DNA from: Gyrodactylus bullatarudis
Lineage: Eukaryota > Platyhelminthes > Monogenea > Gyrodactylidea > Gyrodactylidae
NCBI GenBank assembly: GCA_012064415.1
Contig: SSNU01000042.1
Coordinates: 157,822-221,821, forward strand
Direction: 5' to 3'
Length of the DNA stretch: 64,000 nucleotides
In this document: positions 45,034 through 57,436 of the stretch, piece by piece
Position numbering within the stretch: the stretch's first letter is position 1
How the letters are laid out: the number at the start of each line of letters is the position of its first letter
Program-made: the position numbers and the translations under genes
The notes under the pieces: generated by a model
What the model was told of the DNA's origin: nothing
Databases searched by the model: none
Seen by the model: only the letters and a program-made list of their open reading frames with translations

Positions 45034-46403
45034 TTTTTCTCTTAGGTAATAATTATAATTATTCATCAATTACATACAATGAATATAGTTTCTTCTATCA
45101 CCTATTTCTTTTCTTTCCATATTAGTAGTCCAGAATGAATTCTCTGTTTGAATTAAATTTTTGGGTTCAGTAGAATATGATCTAAAATTAGTTTTATAGA
45201 AAAAAATTTATTAGACCATAGGTAAATGGACATAGAGAATTTTAATATTGAGAAGATTATGGTTTTTATTTTATGGGAGATTAGAGAGAAAGTGACATAT
45301 TCAAGTCCATCCGAGATACTGTCACCAAGGTCCAAAGTTAAGGAGACAATTTCTGGATATATTGGCAAAATCATTAGTTATTCTTAATTTTGAAGAGCAT
45401 CCGGCAGTAGTCACTCTTGTATGCTACTCAAAACACAATTCATTTCCTTCACATTCTTAATGGCCACTAGTAACAACTTGAGATATTTTCACAACATGCA
45501 TTTTTTCTCAAATGACCATAGAGATACCAAACAGATAAAAGAGTCCGAACACTTTTCTATTCCATGCTTCAAATAGATTTTCTATGTTCCGTGATTGCCG
45601 TATTCGAAAACTAAAGTAAAATATTTTTTCTAAAATCGTTAATTTTTCCCAAATTGATCGGGTTTCTTCAGGGTGTATTCAGAATATATTTAATATTAAT
45701 TTGACGTGAAAATCTGATTCAAAAAGATCATAGTGTGTCCAACAATTCAAAATTTATCATTTATCGTAGTAAAAATGGTGGCTCGAATTTGAAGAATTGA
45801 CATCTTTTACATATCTAAATAAAATTAAAAACATAAGCTTCAATAGGAATTTTTTCTTCTCTTATTTTCTATCGAACGAGCGCATAAACTCGAAAACAAA
45901 AAAAATTTCTATTACCTTATTAAAGACTCATCATTCTTGACAGATATTTGACCTGATTCACCTAGAATAAGCCCTCCAGAGGTTTCTATTAAATGTTTAC
46001 CATGATTTATTGATTTATTTAGATACAATTAAAAGGGGTTTAAATCAATGGAAATAATTCGATGTGAATACTCACAAGAGAAAAGTTTTCTAATTAGCTT
46101 TTAGTGAGAAAAAAAAATCGATGGATGGTAGAAATCTTTAACGAAAGCATCTCATGTAGAGATTAAAACAACTAGGAAACAGGCCAAGATTGGCAAACTC
46201 CCAGAGAAATAGTTGATGGCCAAGATCTTCTTTAGGTTTCTTTACCTTTAAAAATTACCTTTGGATATTATAGTCTACAAACTCAATCCTAGTGAAAAGA
46301 ATTGGCCAAAATGACGAACTGATTCATGGTGTATCCATAGATGTCTCTTTCGTTTCCAGAGAGGACAAAGCCTGTAACCTAGCAACATGAATAAATAATC
46401 ATT
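45034..46403. other. No gene recognised
   Basis: AT-rich intergenic DNA. The small frame at 45153-45374 on the minus strand has no recognisable feature. I see no repeats with clear ends. Confidence 0.35.
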
Positions 46404-46413
46404 TATATAAAAG
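46404..46413 (+). promoter_or_regulatory. TATA-like box upstream of the carboxypeptidase gene
   Basis: TATATAAAAG lies 13 nt before the first in-frame ATG at 46426. If it is a true TATA box, translation more likely begins at the ATG at 46453 (MSNDRLH). Confidence 0.4.
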
Positions 46414-46425
46414 CCTTTGATTTCC

Positions 46426-49400
46426 ATGAGAAAGAACTTTTGTCTTGTTTTTATGTCGAATGATCGTCTTCATCGATGGAGGACGACCGGCTTCAATGCT
46501 CGTCTTTACGTGCCGGATTTGAATGAGGATATTTTCGGGCCGATAGGGGCCAGACAAAACCTGGATATGACTGTGAAGGAACCGTCTCTTAAGGTGGCCT
46601 CATGTGAATTCAACGAGAGAGCACATCAGGATTATGTTGGAGATCTTCTTGGCGGCATTGAAGGCTTCAAATTTTGGCCACCCCTCGATCGTGATCATGA
46701 ATATTTCCGGGTTCAGGCAAAATTGAAATATGGAAAATTTCTTTCCTACCTTGACAAGTCCGATGAGGAATCGTTTATAGAGAGAATATATAATGAAGAA
46801 GTTAAGAAACGCTTAGATTTCTCAATTACAAGCAACGATTTGAACGCTTCTCCCAGTTACAAGCAAAAATGTGTAAGAAACATTTTTGACATTTTTATTT
46901 ATACTTTTAACTTAGTTACTCAATAGTAAGTAAGATAAATAATTACGTAATAATTATGTAAATTCTGAGCAAAATAAAAAGATGTCACAAGGTTCTACAA
47001 ATCTCTATTTCGGGTATACTCATCATCTATATATATGTTGCAATCATTTTATAGAACTCGATAGTTATATATAATCTTCGCCGATTATGTATAATAATCA
47101 AGCCTCTGATCATTATATATAGTTCTTACCTTGAATGAAGAGAAACTCTGACGATTATAACTCTCGTCTGATAAAAATCCGCGAATTTAGCGCTCTCGCA
47201 AAGCTTTTTAAAACGCGCGTCAAGTTAGAAAAAATTGAAAAATCCTTTAAAAAATACATATTTTTAGAGTGTTTTTCTTCTTTTTTTGACGTGTATATTT
47301 AATAAAATTTGAAATTTTAAAAACATTCTAATGTAAAATTTAATTTTCTTGTACAAAAATGAAAAAAACACTCCCATTAAATTTTTTACCAAGATTGTAA
47401 ACAACTTAATTATTCCACTCAGGCTTGTTCAAAAATACATATTATAATCTTATCTTTATCCAGAAATACCAAAATTTCCACAGAAATCTTCAAAAAATTC
47501 GAGCAATTTTGTTATTAAGCATCAATTTAGAAAATTCACACATGTCATATCGATTGACACAAAAAGTTTAATCCATTCGCTAAAAAGTTAAAAGGAAACA
47601 TATATATACAGGTTTGGAATTTTTATTTTTTCCAATCTCATAAGGAATTTTTCAGATCTGGAAGCTGATTCGGAATTAGCATAAAAAATCGCACCAAGAT
47701 CAATTTATCTCTCCCATTTACCTCTGTGTATGATTGGCATGTTTGCTACTACCCCTGACTTATCAAACGAGAGTTATATATAATCGTCAGAGTTTCTCTT
47801 CATTCAAGATAAGAATTATATATAATGATCAGAGGCTTGGTTATTATACATAATCGGCGAAGATTATATATAACTATCGAGTTATATAAAATGATCAGTT
47901 CAGTGCTGATTTTTGATTTGATCGAGATCTTCGTCAGGAAACCCAAAAATTTGTCATCGTCACTAGGTACCCCCTTTTTAAAAACCGAGTTTTGAAAGCT
48001 GATTGGTCGAAAAAACAAATTGTACGTAAGAGTGGAAGAGTTTCTTTCCTATATAAATACACAGAGTCAATTTCATTGGTTTATATCTCATATTATTGTG
48101 TTTGTATGTAGCTTTTACATCCCAATAGTCATTGCAATTATTATTGCTCTCCTGGACGGTCTAATTACTTCGAGGATCTCTCATACCAAGTAAATACGCT
48201 TTCTAACCTTTTTCTATTCAGGCTGATTTGAGGACTTTTTTCTCAGTTTCTTCTCAAGATTACCTCAATTTGGTTCTGTAATACAGAATCTGTATCCTCT
48301 TCTATCTATCAAGTAAAATTCCTAACAAATAATTTTTATAAAGCCTGAATGAATCTTCCCAGCTCTTTTGCTTTCAATGAAAAATCTAAATTTTCAGTGC
48401 TCAATCTCATGGTCAGTTTCATTGCTCCATCTCATCTTCCATTATAATCTTTGCTGGCACATCTGATAAATGTTGCATTTTATTGCCAGAATGCTTTATG
48501 CAACTTTCCAAAAGGTTTCTTTCTTATACTTTTTGTGTCCACTTATTTAACTCTATTTATCCTGAGCGACGGTGATGATACGAAATTCAACGGTATTTTC
48601 TTTAGAATATCTATCAAGAAAATTAAATTATATATCAATATTATTTCATTTTTTCGTAAAATTTTGCTCTAAAGTTAATTCTGGGTTATTCAATTTTTAA
48701 CACTCGATTCAATTTATTTAATTTTATATCAATTAATTGAGCTCAGCTTTCATCATTAAAATTGAAAGACCTTCTTTCCAAGCCTTTCTTTGTTTATCTG
48801 AAATCTTTGGATAAACATTGTTTATTGAACAATCCTCTCTAATCTTTACCACTAATCATGACAGAGGATTGATGGTACTAAGCCTTTTTCACACCAAACA
48901 AATTAAAATTTTTGTCTGATATAAAATACTGACAATTTTGTTGTATCAATATTGTTTGGTTTACAATTAATATTGACCGATTTTTGCTTTTTTAGGTTAT
49001 GATGTTGGCAATAAATAAATAAACATGTTTACATTATCAGCTATGAGAAGTTAACCCTTTCGATGCCGATGGACAGATATTTGATAGGTTTCTGGATCAA
49101 TTAATCAAGTTTAAATTGAAGCCCACAATGTGAACTTGCATTAGTAATAATTTTGGCCAAATAACTTGGTGTCTTCATAGCTAAATTTTGGTTTTTATAA
49201 AAATTGTGAAATAGTCTCGGCATCGAAAGGGTTAAAAAGCCCAGTAATTCCTATACTCATGTTTAATGCTTAATAAAACCCTGACATACAGGTTATGTGT
49301 GACTGATTGGCTAAACTATACTTTAGGGGCACCGGCTATATTAATTATAACATCATGTCATCTATAAACGATATTACTCCTGAAAATGTTGAAAGCCTGA

Positions 49401-52400
49401 CCATAATCACTCTTGCTAGAGCTTATGAAGATAAGAAGGGAATTGTCCAAATGTGTCAACGACTTAAACTCATTCCTCTAACTATGTCTCACGATGATTG
49501 TGATGGTGAAATGTATCTCGGAGAATACAGTTCATCTATCGATGGATATGTTTTTCGGTGCTCGACTTGCAAAAGAAGAAAATCAATCCGAGATGGTAAT
49601 CCTAATTTATTTATTTTTAAGGAACATTCTTCGCAAGATCTCATCTTCCAATATGGAAAATCTTGGTGATTATTAGAGTTGTGTGTTACAAAGCTGACAG
49701 CCTCAAGTTCATAAGGAAAAGAAGTTCAGATAGATGAATCATGTTTCTGTCAGCGAAAATATCATCGAGGACACATGCTGGCAACTTCTAATATTTGGGT
49801 CTTCGGTGGAGTTGACGAAGATGGCAAAGTCTTCATGCAGACTGTAGAAAATAGGAAGAAAGCCACTTTGATGGAGATAATAAAAAGAAGAATTGTTCCT
49901 GGCTCCATCATTATCTCGGATGAGCACAAATCTTATAAGAAACTCAGTCAAGAGGGATACGACCACAAAACAGTGTGTCATAAATATGAGTTTGTGAATA
50001 GAGAGGGATTCCATACCAACCGCATTGAGTCCATATGGGGAGCAGCCAAGAGAGACGCAGGAAATGTCCGTAATAAAAGGAAGAACTTATTAGATAGTTA
50101 TTTGATGATGTATCTATTCCGAAGGAACAGTCCTGATAATATTTTTCAGGCTACCCTCCATGCAATCTCAGAAATTTATACTTTTCAATAAAAATATTTC
50201 TCAATATTGATTTCTTTTCAAATCTTTGATTGACCTAAGGAAGTTAAGCATTTCGAAAAATTATAGAATAACTTACATTTTAGTTAATTTTGATTTAGTT
50301 TATTAATTTTCATGTTTACTAATGAGTAGTGACGGAATTTTATTATATAAAATCATGGTGCCCCTAAAGTAAAGTTTAGCCGACGGATTTAGGTTTATAT
50401 TTTTCAACAATAAAAATATTTTAAACACCAGTTTGGCTCCCACCTATAGTTCAAATCTTAGGAAAATTAATTTAAATTTCTTGATGCATGGAAGTATTGA
50501 AATTACAAACCACTAATTCAATACTTCCATGCATCAAGAAATTTTAAATAATTTTCCCAAGATTTCTGACTTAAACTTCGTAGAATTTCAAGCAACAGTT
50601 TTAGCACCAATAGAAAATTCTGGACCTGTTTGTAACTAAAATTCAAGTTTTCACTTTTTGAAAATGTTCTAATCATCATAAACCCCTGTTCGTGATATGA
50701 TTACCATTTTTGGCATTAAAAATTTTAGAAGATCTTACCGAAGAATTTGAATATTACTCAATGAGAAATGAAGTATTAGGGCTAAAATCTTTGGGTCATA
50801 TGAAGATTTCCCCCTAATCTTGAGAAATAATTTTCAAAAATTTTCCATCAAAAGATCTTTTTGAATAACTGAATGAAAAGGGTCTGAAATATTCGAAAAT
50901 AGGAAATCTATAATTAGGAAAACATGTTTGGAAGATTTAAAATTAAAATAATCAAAATTTTCAGACAACGTACGTCATGGTGAAACTCACTATCAAGATC
51001 CACTTATTGATAATATTACCATTAGAGCTCTCTCAAGGTAGAAATATAGATTTGAATAATTAACTTGGACATTATCGATAAACAGACCTCAGTATACAAA
51101 TGTATTGAAATCATTAAAGTTAGATAAAAATGTAAAAAATTAATTTGAATCGTAGGTAAATTAAAATTTTGAAATATTACACAGCGAAGCGTGTAGAAGC
51201 AAGCCTGTGCGATATAAATACAGGTTTTGAAAAAACCAATGACACAGAATACTTGTCTCAGTTAAATTTTATATAAATCATAAATAAACTACAGTCAAAT
51301 GATTACAAGTATTGAATTTTATAGCTACTCTTTTTTACGGCCACCAAGAAAGGATTCTTGAGTTGTCTCAAGGCTAAGGGAAACGCAACGCCAGATGGCA
51401 ACTTCCTTATTAACATTGGTAACGGAGATTATCAGGATCCTCTCATGTGTATACGCAGTTCCGACGGACCCTTTTGGCCAAAATCTCTCGGCCCTGTTGA
51501 ATTGGAAAGTTGCGAGCCCCAACATTTGAATGAACGAGCAATCACCAACTCTTCAGAAGGGAAAATGACCGGATATAATACTGAAATTTACGACAAGGAT
51601 TTCAGTCCAGTCTGTCAAACTAGAAGGGGTGACCATTTGATGTTCGAGTCTCGGTTTGAATGTGGCAATCTTCAATTAGTTCGTTTAATGTTGGTTGAAA
51701 TATTTTATACATTAATAACAACTATTTTAGAAAATTTTTTGTTTATTTACTATATATTATTATTGAGCTGGTTGAAATGCAGTTGGACTATTTTGGCGCC
51801 TTGAGTTTGAGCGTGATACAAAGTTGTCTATTGGGATAACTAAACCAAGTTGACATGAAGATGAGAATTTACTATTTTTACAAATAACTCAATATTTTTC
51901 TCCGGATTCACAGAAAAAATAATTTTTTGAATTCTAAAACGGAATGAGCTTATAAAATGTGGATATTCGAAAAAATAACGAAAAAAATTCAATCTGACCA
52001 ATCAATCTGAATTTTTCGATTATCACAAAGGCAAATTATCCAAAATCTGGAAGCTCAACTTTTTCTAGGAAACAGTAAGATCTTCTTGATCTCGATGGCT
52101 AAATTCGAATCCTTTGTCTAATGTTGATCCCAAATAGCATCACTCGACTGTTTCGAATCATCGAAACCGATAAAAATTTTTAATTCAAAAGTTGAAAAAG
52201 GGGAAATTTGGTACCTTTTCAAAATTCGAGCTCTGAACTGAAAATGTTTATTGATCTCTAAGTGAGAGAATGATCAAAAGTTGATTTTCACGATCACAAT
52301 AAGACAAGAAAGCTGAAAAGGCTGAATCTGTTCAAATACATAACTTCTGTATCGTTTGGGAGTCGAATTTCGATTTTTTGATGATTTTCACTACCTTAAA

Positions 52401-55400
52401 TTTGATGAAATTTCGATATTAGGCTTTCTTGTTTTATTTTGATCCTGTAAATCAACTTTTTATCACTCTCTTACTTTGAATTCAATAAAAATTTTGAGGT
52501 CAAAGTTCGAAAAAATTGAGATTATTGCGCCAAATCGAAATTCGAAAATCTTTTTGTCTCTAAATGAGAACTTTCTCAATTCGAAGTGAGAATAGTCTCA
52601 AAAAGTAAATTGAAACTATACTTAAATAAATGTATTTTTCTGCTGAATTTTCAATCAATTTCAGATCTAAAAACTCTTATGAACTGACCCTTAGTCCTGA
52701 CCTCAATACATCAGCTCATACGAATTGGTTCTACTTCAAATGTACTGGTCTGATTGAAGGCGAAACTTATCACTTTTGCATAATAAACTTTTTCAAACAA
52801 AACATTCTGTATAATCGTGGGGGAAAGATATTGGCCATGACAGATTATGACCAAGGCTGGCATAGGACCGGTCACAGTATACGGTAAGAAGTCAATTTCT
52901 CATCACCCCCTGTAGATATGCAAAGAATTTGACAAAAATTAATAGATACATGACAAAGGGTAGGACGTACTACTCACTTTATTGGAGCTATGTGAGTTCT
53001 TTCCTAAGAAACTTGACAATTTTCTAAATAAATTAATAACGCCTTGATTTCGGGCATACCTATAAGTTTGATGTCACCTAAATTTGAAAAACAAACAAAT
53101 ATTTGAATGATTCTACAAATTTTAAGAAGCATGAAGCAAACTCAAGATGGAGCTATTTCGCCCATAGCTATCCCTACACCTACTCAAGACTAAAAAGTAA
53201 AATTCAAAGTTTTCAAACAACCGAAAGAAAGCTGTTCCCAGATGAACATCTCCACTCGAAATGTGAAGCCATCACGGAGACTATGAATGGCAACAAAATT
53301 TTCATGCTAACTGTAACAAACTCAAAGATTGAGGACAAGAGCAAAATCGGTCTCTTCCTCACAAGTCGTGTGCATCCGGGGGAAACGCATTCCTCGTGGA
53401 TAATGGAGGGTTTGATGAAGTACCTCCTGACAGGTAATGGTAACGAAAAGGATCAGCAAAAGATCGCCTGGATAAGGGATCATTTCCTAGTTAAACTCGT
53501 GCCAATGCTCAATCCAGACGGTGTCATTGTTGGCAATCATAGAACTTCAATGTCAGCAGTCGACCTGAATCGTTGCTATAAGAAGCCATCGGCGAGACTT
53601 CACCCAGAAATTTATGCCGTCAAGCATGAATTAAAGAGGATGAACGAAATATGTGGAGTAATTCATACATTCTTTTATAGTTACATTTTCTCTCTGTAGG
53701 ATCACATAATCTATTGTGACATTCATGGTCATAATTGTATGCCGAATGCCTTCTTCTATGGATGCGAGGAAAATTTGCGTGAGAACAGTTTAATCCCACA
53801 AGTGGCGGATCCATTTGATTATCTCAAAGTTAGAATATGGCCGTATTTACTCAATAAAAAGGTAAAAAATACATTTGTACAATTCTTATTGGTGAATGAA
53901 AACCATCCAATTAGAAATCAAATACACTTATTCATTCATTTCACAATTTGTTACAAATTTCAATGAATCATCAATAAAACAGTTTCCCCTCTAAGTTTAA
54001 TGTACTTTGAATCGTGTTGGTCTTCTTATTATCGATGGCATGAAAACTCTTTGTTAAGTTGAGGTTTTTTGCCTCAGATAATATTGATAACTCGTACACA
54101 TTTCAAATGCATCATCCGAAATTATGATAGGATTGAATATAGTAGTTCGATTACAAGAATTCTATCAAATTACATGTTAGAAGAAATAAAGTAATTCATC
54201 GATCATCAATACTTTTATAATACACACGCAATGATTGATTTGTACCAGAGAAAACTTGTACTTGTTTTGATACTCCATTAAAACTCATAGTTTCTTGTCT
54301 ATATTTTCATTGTATTAAAATTGTCTAACGATTTTCTCTAGTTATCGAAGCAGTTTTCATTGAAAAATTCGCGTTTCACCATTAGCCTTGGTAAGGAAGG
54401 CACATCAAGAGTTGTATTTTGGCGAGAATTCAATTTGGTCCACTGTTTCACAATGGAATGTAGCATGTATGGTTATCAGTACAAGTGAGTATTTTGAAAA
54501 TAAATTTGACTCTTGAGAAGTAATTCATACGTTCCTAAAGCTACATCAATCCGTAATCTATATTCGTGTGAATGAATTGTAGTAAATTATAAAATGCGCG
54601 ATAACAACATAGCTACGATTCATTTGATAAAACAAGAAAAATTTTAACATGATTAATTAATCCTGATCTGAGCTTATTTTACTTATGTAATCTAGCAATG
54701 AAATGGTCCCTTTTAACTTGCAAGATTTTGATGAAATGGGAAGAAATCTGATTGAAAGCCTTTCGGATATTCACACCTTCATAAGGAATAGAAATTGGTA
54801 AGAATGATAAATATCTAGAACGTTAATTTTTTCCCATAGGAGAACTGATAAGGCCATGGTTCAATTCGGGGTAAATTTGATACCGATTTTAGAAAAGAAT
54901 GTTCCCATTACTGGTTAGTTTTGGTTTCTCACTCATAACATGTTATACATTGTACATATATATATAGAAAAGAACAAAATCAAGGCATCCCTATGTAATG
55001 AAGGAGACTTTGCGTATTTCTTGAAGTTATTCAAAGTCTGTCAGAGTATCGGTCGTGATCCTATTGCTGGGTTCTCCCTAGAAAATTTGGAGTAATTAAA
55101 TCTTTCTTACTTGGCCATATAGATACAATTTATTTCACACTTTTATAAGCTAACCTGTCTTTTTTACCATTATACAGGTCTGATGTTGATTCAGAATCTG
55201 AGGATGAGCTGTACTCAAATCAGAGTCGTACATCGGTAAAATCAATTTTGAAGCCACCAAAGGAATACAGTGAGACATCTGAGTATAGTACAAATCAGCT
55301 GCGGACAAAACGGATGATTCGCCATTTGAAAGGGGACCGAGTTCGGTTCAAATCGAAGCCGGAAAACTTGACTGACCCCACGCCAAAGTCTCGCAAAAGT

Positions 55401-57148
55401 GTGAAGAAGGCCTCTGTCTCAACTTCTACTGCTTCAGCTTGCGTGAAAAAGTCTGAGGTTCCCATCAAGAAAATTGTCCTCACCCTCAAAGAAGTTAAGC
55501 TAATCACTCTATCATTAATTGAGAACCTAATAAAGCTTAGAAATAAAAAGTTTTCTAGTCAGAAAAGTGATCAAGGCAACATCTCTGATACAACAGACCT
55601 GGTAAGGTCTCACTTAACTCGAAACATCTAACAGAATAATCCTCATTATATTTTTAACTTAACCACCACGTGAACATTGATTTCGACCAATCAGAAAAAA
55701 GTTGTGAAAATTTCATTGAAAATAATCTTACAACTTTTTGCTTACAGATGTCTGACCAATCAGGATCAAGGACAGATTTGGACAAGTACATTATTGAAAA
55801 GACGTGTAAAATGCTGAATATTCTCCATGATTGTTTCCAACAGGGCCAGAGAATGTTTGAATATTGGGTAAGTCTTGGAGAATTTTGTAATTTGGAGAAT
55901 AAAAATGATTTTCTAATATTTTCCTCCCCCAGGGTCTCATTAACATGATTCGTTGCAAGGTTGGTTCATGAGTTTATTCCTTAGTTTTTATTATTACCAA
56001 AGCAATAGTTATGAAGTTGAGTGTTTTTTTTTGATTTTTTCTGAAAAATATAATCTTCAGCAAGTACCACTTTTAAACAAAGATTTTGAGCCAAATCCCC
56101 TTTTTCGAAATTTGAACCCAAAATTGTCATTGCTTTAAAAATGAGAGTGTTAATGAACCCCATTGAGTAACCTCAGGATCGAGGAGTAATCGAATTTCAA
56201 TTTTTTGATCTTTTTTAAACATCTGAGCAAGTCTTGCAAAACCAGATTCCTTCAATTGTTGAAAATGTGTCACAATTTTATTTTTTTTGATGAAAAATAA
56301 AAAAAACTCAACTTCAGCTTGACTAGCTTTACTAATGGGTAGACTGCTAAAGTGTCTCATGTTTTAAAGTTGTCGAATTTCAACTGGCGACATCAGGCCA
56401 AAGAGATTATGGATGAACTTGAGCCGGAAAGTCATCTCCAGCGACCTTTACGACATCTCATCGATGAGGATTACGAAAATCTTGACACCAAGAGGAGCTC
56501 CTTTGAAAATGACGAAACCTGTTCTCTATATGTGAGGTCTATGGATAGTGAATCAGAGATTTCTGAACAGGAGATACCGGAGATGAAAAATGCTAAAGAA
56601 CTCATTCGTTTGGACCTTGACTCTTCAGATATTGATAGGGACTCAGAGGGGGAAGAAGACGATGACTTGCCAACGGACAGGCCGGTAGAATTTGATACAG
56701 TTCAAGATAAAAGTGTAAATGTTGAAGTGGTTTCAAGAGTTGACTCAAATTTTGTTGTCAGAGATTCCGTCACTCAGATATCAGAAAAAATCCCCTCATC
56801 TTCAGGTGAATAAAAAATCATGTATTTACTATTGAGTAGATTGAAATAATAAAAAAATCATTAGAGAATTTTAAATCATTTTATTTAGACGAAAGGTCGC
56901 TCAGTGAAATTTGTAGAGAATACGATCATCCAACCCATAATCCTCTCTTATTCAAGAATGTTATCAAGGACGTTTTCAGAGATGACACTAAGCAATGGTT
57001 TGACATTTCGAAGATCGATGTCAAAACGTGCGTCTCAAAGTATAAAGTTTACAATCATCCCAATGGCCAGCAATATAACTACTTTAAACCAACATCCACA
57101 AGACCCATTAAAAACTCTGAAACTTCGTCATACGCAACACTTTTCTAA
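46426..57148 (+). CDS. Cytosolic carboxypeptidase (M14 family, CCP/AGBL type)
   Basis: Sixteen exons: 46426-46870, 50965-51037, 51363-51689, 52665-52883, 52946-52991, 53127-53657, 53700-53861, 54342-54484, 54696-54797, 54840-54913, 54968-55091, 55178-55601, 55748-55867, 55933-55959, 56370-56805 and 56889-57148. They join in frame to 1170 residues. The N-domain hallmark is FESRFECGNLQ...WFYFKCTGL, then FAHSYPYTY. The catalytic domain shows HPGET (zinc His and Glu), NPDGV-x-x-GNHR-x-S, DLNR, DIHGH (third zinc ligand), FYGCEEN and, later, RVVFWR...MEC with the catalytic Glu. CCPs remove glutamates or C-terminal residues from tubulin tails and other proteins, acting in cytosol and cilia. The usual Gly before DLNR is VAL-like (SAVDLNR). 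A long Ser/Asp/Glu-rich C-terminal tail follows the enzyme. Exons 1-3 are less certain (exon 2 to 3 junction in particular). The 4.1-kb first intron holds three mobile elements. Confidence 0.87.
47043..47897. mobile_element. Element with about 130-bp TATA-rich inverted termini
   Basis: The left terminus 47043-47178 and right terminus 47757-47897 are inverted copies: TATATATAATCTTCGCCGAT, TCAAGCCTCTGATCATTATA, GAAGAGAAACTCTGACGATT and their complements in reverse order. Each terminus contains several short TTATATATAA-type units separated by 20-30 nt. The 0.6-kb interior encodes nothing recognisable. Lies in the first intron of the carboxypeptidase gene. Confidence 0.75.
49055..49231. mobile_element. 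piggyBac-type MITE, complete
   Basis: 177 bp with inverted ends CCCTTTCGATGCCGA and TCGGCATCGAAAGGG, flanked on both sides by TTAA (49051-49054 and 49232-49235). CCC-starting termini with TTAA targets are characteristic of piggyBac elements. Too short to encode a transposase. Confidence 0.8.
49309..50381 (+). mobile_element. Merlin DNA transposon (IS1016/ISXO2-like transposase), defective
   Basis: Inverted ends of 25 bp (GGCTAAACTATACTTTAGGG with one change at the other end), flanked by GACTGATT (49301-49308) and GACGGATT (50382-50389), an 8-bp duplication with one difference, as expected for Merlin. The interior codes for two parts of one transposase. The first, from ATG 49354 to TGA after 49666, has the N-terminal domain with a zinc-ribbon-like C-x-x-C (CSTCKRRKS). 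The second, to TAA at 50189-50191, carries IDES (first catalytic Asp), WVFGGVDEDG, SDEHKSY (second Asp) and TNRIESIW (catalytic Glu). Stops and a missing segment between about 49667 and 49715 separate the parts, so the copy is inactive. Inserted in the first intron of the carboxypeptidase gene, same strand. Confidence 0.9.
50461..50558. repeat. Hairpin of about 40-bp arms
   Basis: TTGATGCATGGAAGTATTGA and its complement TTCAATACTTCCATGCATCA are separated by about 20 nt, with pairing continuing outward into the GGAAAATTA/AATTTTCC flanks. Non-coding, in the first intron of the carboxypeptidase gene. Confidence 0.7.
52170..52520. repeat. Foldback repeat, copy 3
   Basis: Same plan as at 39735-40139: arms with ATCAAAAGTTGATTTTCACG and TGATCCTGTAAATCAACTTT around a centre with GAATTTCGATTTTTTGATGA, identical to the centre of the copy at 12640-12990 over most of that block. 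Arms are more diverged than in copy 2. Lies in the intron between carboxypeptidase exons 3 and 4. Confidence 0.7.
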
Positions 57149-57436
57149 AATAAAAGACCAACAATGTAAATTTTATATTATCGATTGTATTATTTTCTTT
57201 TTATAATAAATACTTGATTAGAACTTTCATTTCGTAATATTTGCTGAATAAATCGTATGATACGATTGTTATATTTTGACTCCAAGCTTTAGAGTCAAAA
57301 GTATCGTAGTACAAAATTTGTACTGCGTACATGAAGTAATTTAAACAAACATTTCAAATAGATATAGTTTTAATGGTTTCTCCCTAGCGTTATTTTAACT
57401 TTGATTGATTAGATTTTAAGTCGTTTTCTGATATAA
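57149..57436. other. Short intergenic region
   Basis: 288 bp between the end of the carboxypeptidase gene and the start of the transporter gene on the same strand. AATAAA signals occur just after the TAA (57207-57252). An imperfect TACAAAATTTGTA palindrome lies near 57311. Confidence 0.45.

Noticed and set aside
51166..51220. A possible 41- to 42-nt exon between carboxypeptidase exons 2 and 3
   Set aside because: The frame is open, but the GTTTTG donor is weak and the segment does not improve agreement with the family.
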